Shown here in pieces: positions 6,957 to 14,282 of a DNA stretch of 20,582 nt (position 1 is its first letter; every line of letters begins with the position of its first letter). The DNA is from DATMYQ01 sp035560935. Lineage in GTDB: Bacteria > Bacillota > Negativicutes > Sporomusales > Sporomusaceae. Location of the stretch: NCBI GenBank assembly GCA_035560935.1, contig DATMYQ010000277.1, forward strand, positions 1 through 20,582, given 5' to 3'. Under the pieces are notes generated by a model. That model did no database searches and had not been told where the DNA came from. It worked only from the letters and a program-made list of their open reading frames with translations. The position numbers were made by a program, and so were the translations under genes.

Positions 6957-9665
6957 TTAACGTAGTGCCTTCATAAAAATCTGCCGGGCGATTGGTGCGG
7001 CGACTTCTCCGCCTGATCCACCATTTTCAACAATGACCGCCAGTGCAATTTGTGGTTGATCTGCCGGCGCAAATCCGATAAACCAGGCGTGTGAGGCGCC
7101 GTGGGGATTCTCGGCCGTGCCGGTTTTGCCGGCGATAGCGATGCCGCGAACTTGTGCGGCGGTCCCGGTCCCTTCGGCTACTACCGAAATCATCATATCG
7201 TGCAATATTTCCGCCCGCTGTGCATTGACAGGCCGTAACCATTCTCTGCGGCTGGTTTCATCAAGGATGGCGCCGTCCGGTCCGAGAATGCGGGCAGTTA
7301 TATATGGAGTCATGATTTGACCTTTATTGGCAAACGCCGAAGCCAGCATAGCCATTTTCAACGGTGTAACCAATAGACTGGCTTGTCCGATTCCCATCTG
7401 CGCTAAATCGCCGTCAGAAAGCCGGGAAAAGAGTGGCAGACGGTCGGCGTTTTCCGGCAGATCGACGCCGCTGAGCTGGCCAATGCCATAACGCTCAAAG
7501 GCTTTGGATAAGCGGTCACGTCCCAATTCCAGGGCTAATTGGCCGAAGGTCACGTTACAGGAATAAGTCAGCGCTTCCTGTAAATTAATCTTCCCATGCG
7601 CCTGATGGTTGGACTCCTGAAGCTGATAGTCACCGATATTGAGTACGCCGCTGCAGTTGAACTGACGCTGGCGTGAGGTGATATTTTCCGCCAGGGCTGT
7701 TTCCGCCACCAGTACTTTGATAATGGAGCCCGGAGGATATAAGCCCTGGGAAGCCCGGTTCAGCAGCGGACTGTCTGCGGACTGGGAAATAGTATTCCAA
7801 TCGCTGTCCAGGGTATTGGGATTAAAGGATGGCTTGCTAACCATCGACAAAACAGCGCCGGAACGGGGATTCAACACAACGACACTGCCTTTATGCTGTC
7901 CTAACGCGGCATAGGCCGTCTCCTGCAGCTTGCTGTCCAGCGTCAGGACCAGCGTGTTGCCCGCCTGTTGCGCCCATAAACGGTGAATGGGCCCCAGACG
8001 ACGCAAGGGAGAATCAAATCCGGAAAGCTGGGCGTTAGCCGCGCTTTCCACGCCGGTTTGCCCGTAACGGCTGCTGTAATAGCCTACTACGGGAGCAAAA
8101 ATTTCATCCAAAGGGTATTCACGACGATAATTCCCTTGCGCGTCGATAAGACTGACAGCCAATTTTTGTCCGTGGATATCGGTGATATCTCCCCTTTTTA
8201 TATGTTGCGCCCATTGAAGACTCCGGTGGTTTAACGGATGCCGAGCCAGTTCTTCGCCGGTGATTATTTGAAGATAGGATATGTATAATAATAACACAAA
8301 ACAGCCGCCAAGAAGAGTGAGGCCGATATGACGAAGATTTTTGGCCAGGCTGCGCCCCATCAGGCTGTCAATGAAAGAAGCGTCAGAAATGCCTGTTTTA
8401 GAGACGGTGAAAATCATTCCTAGTAGCAGAAAATTAGCTGCCATGGAACTGCCGCCATAACTGATGTAAGGCAGTGTGATTCCCGTCATCGGCATAAATT
8501 TGGTAACGCCGGCAATAATCAGGAACGTCTGCAAGGCCAAAAAAGCAGTTAGCCCTCCTGTCAACAGCGAAACAAATTCGGTCGGGGCGTGAATTGCTGC
8601 GCGAAATCCCCGGTAAATCAGCAGCATATAGGCTAAAATAACGGCGACGGAGCCTAGCAATCCCATTTCTTCGCCAATAGCGGAAAAAATAAAATCGGTA
8701 TGCACTTCGGGAATCAGCGAGGGATAGCCCCAGCCGATACCGCTGCCGAAGAGTCCTCCGGAGCCCAGCGCAAATAAGGACTGAATAATCTGGAACGCCT
8801 TGCCGTTGGGGTCAGCCCAGGGATTGAGCCATATGTCCACCCGGGTATGCACATGAGGAAAGGCCAGATAACAGACGGCAGCCCCGGAAAAAAACAGGAT
8901 AAAAGCCAATAACACATAGCTGATACGGCCGCAGGCCAGATAGACCATGACAATGGCGGCTCCAAAGTATAGCAGCGCGGCTCCCAGATCTTTTTCCACA
9001 ACCAGCAGCACCAGCGCCACAGCCACCATCAACAGTAGTGGTCCGGCAAATCGTAACGGCGGTAATAACAAACGACCGTAACGCCGGCCTGAGAATGTAA
9101 GAATTTCACGATGTTCCGCCAGATAAGCAGCTAAAAAAACCATTAAAAACAATTTGGCGAATTCCGATGGCTGAAAACGGAGGAATCCCAGCGTCAACCA
9201 GTTTTTGTTACCGCCGACATCGATTCCGAATAGTGCAGTGACCATCAAAAGACCTACACCGACGATTCCGCAAATGTATTTGTATTCGGACAGTTTTTCC
9301 AGACGGTGTCCCAAACAGGCCACACCCAGGAACAGCAGCAACCCGGTCACTATCCAGATCGTTTGCGACATCATCAGGGCAGGTTTTAACCGCCAAATTA
9401 CCGTCAGACCGATCGCGGTCAGAAAAGTGACTACTGGCAGCAACAGAGGATCGCCATAAATCCGTTGATAGCATAACAGCCCATGGACGGCGGCTAAACC
9501 AGCGACGAAGATAAACCAAGCCGTGCCGGCGGAGATTAGAGCCTGACCGGCGGTTTGAGTGACAATCAGTAAACCATTGAACAAAAGCACCGCCACAAGT
9601 AGCAAAAGCCTGCTTTCTGTATGGACAAAACTGTGGGAAAATGGACTGCTTCCCATGGATTTCAT
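6957..9665 (-). CDS. SEDS peptidoglycan glycosyltransferase (RodA/FtsW family) fused to class B penicillin-binding transpeptidase (PbpA-like)
   Basis: One 902-residue frame holds both halves of a peptidoglycan synthase, normally two proteins. Residues 18-425 form a polytopic SEDS domain with NKNWLTLG and FLRFQPSEFAKL (153-172), the outer loop RVDIWLNPWADPNG (275-288), QSLFALGSGGLFG (295-307) and the C-terminal LPYISYGGSS (398-407). A linker of about 20 residues leads to a single membrane helix (446-465), then PbpA-type YLQIITGEELARHPLN (464-479) and RGDITDIHG (491-499). The transpeptidase has nucleophile motif SIIK (647-650), SCN (702-704) and KTG (847-849). All catalytic motifs are intact. 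The SEDS C-terminus and PBP N-terminus should both be cytoplasmic, so the topology allows fusion. No stop or SD lies at the junction. Its ATG overlaps the phosphatase stop as ATGA. RodA-like (elongation) is favoured over FtsW-like by the PbpA partner and context. Confidence 0.95.
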   Translation of the reverse strand: MKSMGSSPFSHSFVHTESRLLLLVAVLLFNGLLIVTQTAGQALISAGTAWFIFVAGLAAVHGLLCYQRIYGDPLLLPVVTFLTAIGLTVIWRLKPALMMSQTIWIVTGLLLFLGVACLGHRLEKLSEYKYICGIVGVGLLMVTALFGIDVGGNKNWLTLGFLRFQPSEFAKLFLMVFLAAYLAEHREILTFSGRRYGRLLLPPLRFAGPLLLMVAVALVLLVVEKDLGAALLYFGAAIVMVYLACGRISYVLLAFILFFSGAAVCYLAFPHVHTRVDIWLNPWADPNGKAFQIIQSLFALGSGGLFGSGIGWGYPSLIPEVHTDFIFSAIGEEMGLLGSVAVILAYMLLIYRGFRAAIHAPTEFVSLLTGGLTAFLALQTFLIIAGVTKFMPMTGITLPYISYGGSSMAANFLLLGMIFTVSKTGISDASFIDSLMGRSLAKNLRHIGLTLLGGCFVLLLYISYLQIITGEELARHPLNHRSLQWAQHIKRGDITDIHGQKLAVSLIDAQGNYRREYPLDEIFAPVVGYYSSRYGQTGVESAANAQLSGFDSPLRRLGPIHRLWAQQAGNTLVLTLDSKLQETAYAALGQHKGSVVVLNPRSGAVLSMVSKPSFNPNTLDSDWNTISQSADSPLLNRASQGLYPPGSIIKVLVAETALAENITSRQRQFNCSGVLNIGDYQLQESNHQAHGKINLQEALTYSCNVTFGQLALELGRDRLSKAFERYGIGQLSGVDLPENADRLPLFSRLSDGDLAQMGIGQASLLVTPLKMAMLASAFANKGQIMTPYITARILGPDGAILDETSRREWLRPVNAQRAEILHDMMISVVAEGTGTAAQVRGIAIAGKTGTAENPHGASHAWFIGFAPADQPQIALAVIVENGGSGGEVAAPIARQIFMKALR

Positions 9666-10384
9666 AACGAGTTTTCCAACAAAATGGCGGTAATATTGTC
9701 GATACCTCCGGCGTTAAGAGCTTCTGTGATTAAGGTGTGCAGCGCTTGCTGACCAGTGCAGACACTGAGAATTGCCGTAATTTCGTCATCGGTCAGCAAT
9801 CCGGTGAGACCATCCGTGCACAACAATAAGCGGTCACCGGGTTTGCGGGAAAAATGCCCGCTGTCCACCTCTGCTTGCTCGCTTACACCGGCGGCCCGGG
9901 TCAAAATGTTGCGCTGCGGATGGACTTGGGCTTCGGCGCGGGTCAGTGCGCCGCTGCGCAGCAATTCGCCGACAAGAGAATGGTCATTGGTTATCTGGGC
10001 CAACTGTTGACCGCGAAAAAGATAAAGACGGCTATCTCCCAAATGGCTCCAAAAAACATCTTCACCGGTAACGTATACCACTGTCAAAGTGCTGCCCATA
10101 CCAGCGTATTCTGGATTTGTTCTGGCCCGGGAAAAAATGACCGCATTAGCCTGTTCAACTGCCTGACGCAACAGAATTTCACCCTGTTGCGTCGGGTGGT
10201 CAGGAAAAGGCTGTTCCGCTACATATCCCGCTACGGTGTTGACACCCAGTTGGCTGGCTATTTCACCGGCTGCGTGTCCTCCCATGCCGTCGGCAACAAT
10301 ATATAAATGGGGTGGAACACATAAAAAGCTATCCTCGTTGGTGGTGCGGATTTTACCAATATCAGAAGCGGCATGTGCTAACAA
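9662..10384 (-). CDS. prpC: PP2C-family serine/threonine protein phosphatase (Stp/PrpC/PstP type)
   Basis: This soluble, metal-dependent phosphatase is expected to reverse phosphorylation by the PASTA kinase two genes downstream. Its 240 residues match the minimal bacterial PP2C fold. Visible motifs are TNEDSF (15-20), the metal-binding VADGMGGHAAGE (30-41), GMGSTLT (96-102 area), HLGDSRLYL (114-122), NDHS (133-136), CTDGLTG with D191, and GGIDNIT with D229. No membrane helix is present, unlike actinobacterial PstP. The start is TTG, seven bases after GAGGTGA. A nearer ATG (10391-10389) is out of frame and opens only a very short frame. The SD overlaps the fhaB stop, and the stop overlaps the synthase ATG, so translation is coupled on both sides. 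Confidence 0.95.
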   Translation of the reverse strand: MLAHAASDIGKIRTTNEDSFLCVPPHLYIVADGMGGHAAGEIASQLGVNTVAGYVAEQPFPDHPTQQGEILLRQAVEQANAVIFSRARTNPEYAGMGSTLTVVYVTGEDVFWSHLGDSRLYLFRGQQLAQITNDHSLVGELLRSGALTRAEAQVHPQRNILTRAAGVSEQAEVDSGHFSRKPGDRLLLCTDGLTGLLTDDEITAILSVCTGQQALHTLITEALNAGGIDNITAILLENSL

Positions 10385-10391
10385 TATACAT

Positions 10392-10838
10392 TCACCTCTT
10401 TACCTCGAAAGTGACGGGACCAATCTGAATGGAGTCCCCTTCTGTCAATCCGGATTCGGCGCTGATTCTTTGGCCATTCAGGAAGGTTCCGTTGGTACTG
10501 CCTAAATCAGTCAGAGAAAAATCGTTCTGATAACGGGCGATACAGGCATGTTCCGCCGAAACGAAAGTGTCTGAAATAATAATATCATTGTGACTGCTGC
10601 GACCAATGATCAGATTTTCTTTTAGCGGAAATTGTTGGCCAACCGTCAACCCGGCGCCTGCTTTGGCGCTGGTTACCTGCAGATAGGCAACCTGCACCGG
10701 AAGGACCGGCTGGGGTTGGCCCCAGCGATCTTGGCGTATGGCGTGGAGAACCTGATAAATAAAATAATACAAAAGCGCCAGAAAGCTATATTGCAAAAAG
10801 ACGGTCAGTATCTGCCATAGTTGTGCTTTACCGGGCAA
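10392..10838 (-). CDS. fhaB: FhaB/FipA-like membrane-anchored FHA-domain protein
   Basis: This small (148-residue) phosphothreonine reader has an N-terminal membrane helix (about 10-32), a short linker and a C-terminal FHA domain (about 65-148). The phosphopeptide-binding residues are present: GRSSHN (79-84), SAEHA (94-98) and STNGTFLN (114-121). In actinobacteria the same architecture in the same gene position belongs to FhaB (FipA), which binds phosphorylated cell-wall or division partners. A similar adaptor role for the synthase or kinase encoded next door is inferred. Translation starts at TTG, with GAGGTGAG upstream overlapping the fhaA stop (only one base separates the genes). The rare start may hold its level down. 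Confidence 0.9.
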   Translation of the reverse strand: MPGKAQLWQILTVFLQYSFLALLYYFIYQVLHAIRQDRWGQPQPVLPVQVAYLQVTSAKAGAGLTVGQQFPLKENLIIGRSSHNDIIISDTFVSAEHACIARYQNDFSLTDLGSTNGTFLNGQRISAESGLTEGDSIQIGPVTFEVKR

Positions 10839-10839
10839 T

Positions 10840-11655
10840 TTATCTCACCTCATATACAATCAGCGTATTCCCCAGTTTGATGCGGTCACCGGTTTTCAGC
10901 GTTTTGCGGGTAATGCGCTGATCATTCACATAAGTACCGTTTAGACTTCTGGCGTCGTAGAGAACTTGACTATCTTCTTCGCAGGCAATAAATGCATGCA
11001 ACCGTGAGGTGTTGAGATCGGTCAGCGGCAATTCATTGGTTTCACGCCGACCAATATTGATTCGGCTTCCGGTCAATGGAATAATTTTCCCCGTATCAGC
11101 ACCCTCTACCACCGTCAGCTTTCCCTGGGGTTTCGGACAAAATCGCGCAGAAGGTGTTAGTGGTGCAAAAATCTGAGTGTTTTGCGGTGATTCTTGGGAA
11201 GGTCCAGCGCTGGTCACCACCTTTTTTTGACATAACCTTGACTGAGTATCCTCCTTGAAGGCTTCTCCGGAAGGAACCGCGTTGGGTGGCTGGCTAAAGG
11301 TACTGCCAAGCACCGGGCAACCGGGAGATGCCGTATCGTCGCTAGAAAAAAAGATCATGGGAGTATCTATCAGAGTATAATTTTGTCGGGAAGCCTGATT
11401 CTGCAGATAATCGGACAATTCTTGCCCAATGGCCGGAATGCAGGACTCCAGGCGCTGGTAATCGTCCGGATGCATCCTGACCGTGTAGCGATTGGGCGCA
11501 TAAATGGCGGAGACGCTGACGGACCTCTCCTGCTCCATCAACCGGGCCAATTGCTTTCCCAATTCTACAGGTTCCAGAGCGCCGTCAAATTTCTCGAAAA
11601 AAAAACCTTCAATATGTTTTTCCAGAAAACGTTCCAGTTTAGTGACAATTTTCAT
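10840..11655 (-). CDS. fhaA: FhaA-like protein: DUF3662 domain plus C-terminal FHA domain
   Basis: This is the first gene of the envelope-signalling operon. The 271-residue product has an N-terminal DUF3662/FhaA_N domain (about 1-105) with the typical opening FLEKHIEGFFFEKF and LARLMEQERSVSV, then a disordered linker (about 106-176) rich in S, P, T and Q, then an FHA domain (178-271). Binding residues are visible as GRRETN (202-207), SRLH (217-220) and SLNGTYVN (237-244). In mycobacteria FhaA binds the phosphorylated pseudokinase domain of MviN and restrains peptidoglycan synthesis. No mviN is present here, so the partner is unknown. The ATG has AGGAG nine bases upstream. A second ATG in another frame lies between them and gives no long frame. 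Confidence 0.9.
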   Translation of the reverse strand: MKIVTKLERFLEKHIEGFFFEKFDGALEPVELGKQLARLMEQERSVSVSAIYAPNRYTVRMHPDDYQRLESCIPAIGQELSDYLQNQASRQNYTLIDTPMIFFSSDDTASPGCPVLGSTFSQPPNAVPSGEAFKEDTQSRLCQKKVVTSAGPSQESPQNTQIFAPLTPSARFCPKPQGKLTVVEGADTGKIIPLTGSRINIGRRETNELPLTDLNTSRLHAFIACEEDSQVLYDARSLNGTYVNDQRITRKTLKTGDRIKLGNTLIVYEVR

Positions 11656-11704
11656 TTTTCATTACTCCTATAACCCATGATTTTATACGGGTTAACTGAT
11701 AAGT

Positions 11705-11733
11705 ATTATAAGCCATTGCCCTGCATCCGTCAA
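11705..11733 (-). promoter_or_regulatory. Near-consensus sigma-A promoter of the fhaA-prpC-SEDS/PBP-prkC-rsgA-rpe operon
   Basis: On the minus strand TTGACG (11733-11728) and TATAAT (11710-11705) are separated by exactly 17 bases, one mismatch from the consensus promoter. Transcription would begin near 11698, giving a leader of about 43 bases before the fhaA ATG. It sits in the 107-base gap after rlmN, the largest gap between genes in this half of the window. This indicates the signalling genes are expressed independently of def-rlmN. Confidence 0.85.
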
Positions 11734-11762
11734 AATACGCGGGTCTGAAAAGCCTGATATTA

Positions 11763-12833
11763 TCAATCGTGCGTCTGTTTAGCTTCCATGACTCGCTTGC
11801 GCAGCTGGCCGCAGGCCGCATCGATGTCCGCTCCCATTTCACGGCGTATCGTGGCGTTGATGCCACCGGCTTCCAATATTTGCCCGAAGGATTTAACGCG
11901 GGTCGGTTCCGGCCGGAAAAGCCCTCTCTCCGGGACGGGATTCACCGGAATCAGATTGACGTTGGCTAGCCGTTTTTTCAGGAGACGGGCTAACTCGCGG
12001 GCGTGTTCCGGCTGGTCGTTAATGCCGGCAATCAACGTGTATTCATAAGTAACCCGGCGGCCGGTGGCAGCGGCGTAGGCGTCGCCAGCCTGCAGCACCG
12101 TTTCCAACGGGTAAGTGTTGTTGATGGGCATTAAGCGGGAACGGATTTCATTATTAGGAGCGTGCAATGATATTGATAAAGTAATCGGTAGCCCTTCGCC
12201 GGCCAGCCGTTGCATAGCAGGCTCTAGACCGGAAGTGGACAGAGTAATGGAACGATAACTCAAATTCAGGCAGTAAGGCTCATGCAGCAGGCGGATAAAC
12301 CGCAAGACCTGCTCATAATTGGCCAAGGGTTCGCCAGAACCCATGATGACAATGGAGTGAATCCCTTTCCCCTCCGGTTCCGCCGCGGCTAATTCACCGG
12401 CAACAAAGAGGACCTGGCTGAGAATTTCGCCTCCCGTTAAATTACGGGTCATGCCATGCAGGTTTGAGGCGCAAAATATGCAGCCCATACCGCAGCCAAC
12501 CTGCGTTGACACGCAGACGCTGGCACCGTATGGCTGCCGCATCAGTACTGTTTCCACAGACAATCCGTCAGACAGTTCCAGTAAATATTTGCTGGTGCAG
12601 CCATCTGCGGAATGTTGACGGGCCGCCGCGTTTACTTGATAGGCGGTAAAATGCTGTTCCAATAACTGACGCTGTTTTAGGGAAAGGTCTGTCATTTGCT
12701 GAAAGTCAAAAGTTTGCCGCTGATAAAGCCATTGGGCAATTTGTTTTCCCCGGTATTTTTCTATGCCCAGTTCCGCAACGGCAGCGGCAATTTCGTGGCT
12801 GAACAAACCAAACAGTTCTTTTTTCATTGCCAT
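11763..12833 (-). CDS. rlmN: Dual-specificity 23S rRNA (A2503-C2) / tRNA (A37-C2) methyltransferase, radical SAM
   Basis: It methylates C2 of A2503 in 23S rRNA and probably A37 of some tRNAs, tuning peptidyl-transferase fidelity. The 356-residue protein has the radical-SAM cluster C114-x3-C118-x2-C121 and GSGEP for SAM binding. Both mechanistic cysteines are present: C107 in VCVSTQVGC, and C341 in ADIDAACGQL. These correspond to E. coli C118 and C355. The latter is the methyl-carrying cysteine and rules out a degenerate paralogue. The absence of Cfr-specific features and the standard position after rsmB support RlmN. The ATG has AGAAAGG upstream, 12 bases after the rsmB stop. No convincing terminator follows; the next operon has its own promoter. 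Confidence 0.97.
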   Translation of the reverse strand: MAMKKELFGLFSHEIAAAVAELGIEKYRGKQIAQWLYQRQTFDFQQMTDLSLKQRQLLEQHFTAYQVNAAARQHSADGCTSKYLLELSDGLSVETVLMRQPYGASVCVSTQVGCGMGCIFCASNLHGMTRNLTGGEILSQVLFVAGELAAAEPEGKGIHSIVIMGSGEPLANYEQVLRFIRLLHEPYCLNLSYRSITLSTSGLEPAMQRLAGEGLPITLSISLHAPNNEIRSRLMPINNTYPLETVLQAGDAYAAATGRRVTYEYTLIAGINDQPEHARELARLLKKRLANVNLIPVNPVPERGLFRPEPTRVKSFGQILEAGGINATIRREMGADIDAACGQLRKRVMEAKQTHD

Positions 12834-12845
12834 AACCGCCTTTCT

Positions 12846-14210
12846 TTACCGTCTGCGCAAACGGGCGATAAAAAAACCGTCCACTCCATCAAGATGCGGC
12901 CACAGCTGCAGCATTTCCTCCGGACGCTGGCGAACCGGCAAAAAACTTCCGGCCGGTTCCAGGTAAAAATCCGAATGGGCCGACAGGAATTTTTGCACCA
13001 CGGCTTCATTTTCCTCCGGTTCGGTAGTGCAGGTACTGTAAACCACAACGCCTCCCGGTTTTATGCAATGGGCGCAACTGGACAGAATGGATAACTGCAA
13101 CGGCGGTAATTCACTCAACAGCGCGGCGTCTTTACGCCAGCGCGAATCCGGTTTGCGGCGCAAAACCCCTAACCCGGAACAGGGAGCGTCGACCAGTACC
13201 CGGTCGGCCTGTCCGGCGAAGGATTCATGAAGGACTGCGGCATCCAGAGTTTGGCATTGGATGATGTCTAAGCCTAGACGATTGGCGTTGTCCATGGTCA
13301 GTTTCAATTTATGCTCGTGTAAATCAGTGGCGATCACCCGGCCCTGATTGTTCATCAATGCGGCGATATGGGTGGTTTTTCCGCCCGGAGCGCTACAGGC
13401 GTCAATAATAGTTTCACCCGGTTGCGGCGCCAGTACATGAGCCACCAGCATCGAACTCTCATCCTGGACCTGGCATAACCCGGTCTGCAGCGGCGACAGC
13501 TGGTTGAGTCCCTGATGTTCATGACAGAGAATTCCTTCCGGGGTCCAAAGGGAAGCCGTCGCGCTGACGCCTTCATTGGCCAGCTGGGTCAGTAACTGAT
13601 CTCGCTGGATTTTAAGCGTATTGGTCCGTAGCGATAACGGTGGGATTTGATTATTGCAGCGGCAAAGTTCTTCGCAGGCGGCTTCGCCCAAGCGTTCCCG
13701 CCAGCGGCGAATCAGCCATTCAGGATGAAAGTATTCCAGTGCCAGATATTTTGCCGGATCCTCGCTACGCGCAGGATAGACGGCCTTTTCCGGACTGCGG
13801 ACGACATTGCGGAGTACGGCGTTGACAAACTTAACCGTACCGGCATGACCATATTTCTTAGCCAGTTCCACTGCCTGATTGCAAGCGGCGGATGGCGGAA
13901 TCCGGGACAAAAACAGGAGTTGATACAATCCCAGGCGGAGTATATTGCGAATAACCGGCGGGATTTTTCCCACCGGGCGATCGACATAACGGCCTAAAAT
14001 CCAGTCCAGAGTCGCGCCGGCCCTGACGACGCCATATACCAATTCCGTGATAAAACGGCGGTCAAGATCGCTTACGGCTTCCGGGCCTTTAAGAAAACGG
14101 GTCAAGGCAATATTGGCATAGGCACCGTTAATATCCGTTTCATTGATGATTTTTAACGCCAATTCCCGGGCGCTGGGCTGAGATGGACTGCTTTTTAGGC
14201 GAGTTTTCAT
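12846..14210 (-). CDS. rsmB: 16S rRNA (cytosine(967)-C5)-methyltransferase
   Basis: This enzyme methylates C967 of 16S rRNA with SAM. Residues 12-140 form a NusB-like RNA-binding domain, and 240-454 form the Rossmann methyltransferase. Visible motifs are the SAM loop DACSAPGGKT (270-279), ATDLHEHK (294-301), DAPCSGLG with C344, and YSTCT with nucleophile C394. The order and spacing of the two cysteines are those of the RsmB/NOL1 family. The length (454) is usual for Bacillota. The ATG follows CGGAG nine bases upstream. A 72-base gap separates it from the DUF116 gene, with only weak promoter-like matches inside. The fmt-rsmB-rlmN order is typical. Confidence 0.97.
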   Translation of the reverse strand: MKTRLKSSPSQPSARELALKIINETDINGAYANIALTRFLKGPEAVSDLDRRFITELVYGVVRAGATLDWILGRYVDRPVGKIPPVIRNILRLGLYQLLFLSRIPPSAACNQAVELAKKYGHAGTVKFVNAVLRNVVRSPEKAVYPARSEDPAKYLALEYFHPEWLIRRWRERLGEAACEELCRCNNQIPPLSLRTNTLKIQRDQLLTQLANEGVSATASLWTPEGILCHEHQGLNQLSPLQTGLCQVQDESSMLVAHVLAPQPGETIIDACSAPGGKTTHIAALMNNQGRVIATDLHEHKLKLTMDNANRLGLDIIQCQTLDAAVLHESFAGQADRVLVDAPCSGLGVLRRKPDSRWRKDAALLSELPPLQLSILSSCAHCIKPGGVVVYSTCTTEPEENEAVVQKFLSAHSDFYLEPAGSFLPVRQRPEEMLQLWPHLDGVDGFFIARLRRR

Positions 14211-14282
14211 AATAATTATCTCCGTTTATCAACAGAATTCTTTAGTTATCTTTTTGTCTTCAGTGAAGCGGGTTGAACATCT

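Noticed and set aside
9854..10306. 150-codon plus-strand frame opposite the PP2C gene
   Set aside because: It is a shadow of the phosphatase gene, whose motifs are complete; no SD or family resemblance on the plus strand.
11639..11866. Minus-strand open frame spanning the rlmN-fhaA gap
   Set aside because: It overlaps the rlmN 3' end, contains the promoter, and shows no recognisable protein features.
14211..14282. Promoter-like TTCACT-17-TAAAGA between the DUF116 gene and rsmB
   Set aside because: Both boxes match poorly and the genes are otherwise arranged as one operon; not strong enough to annotate.
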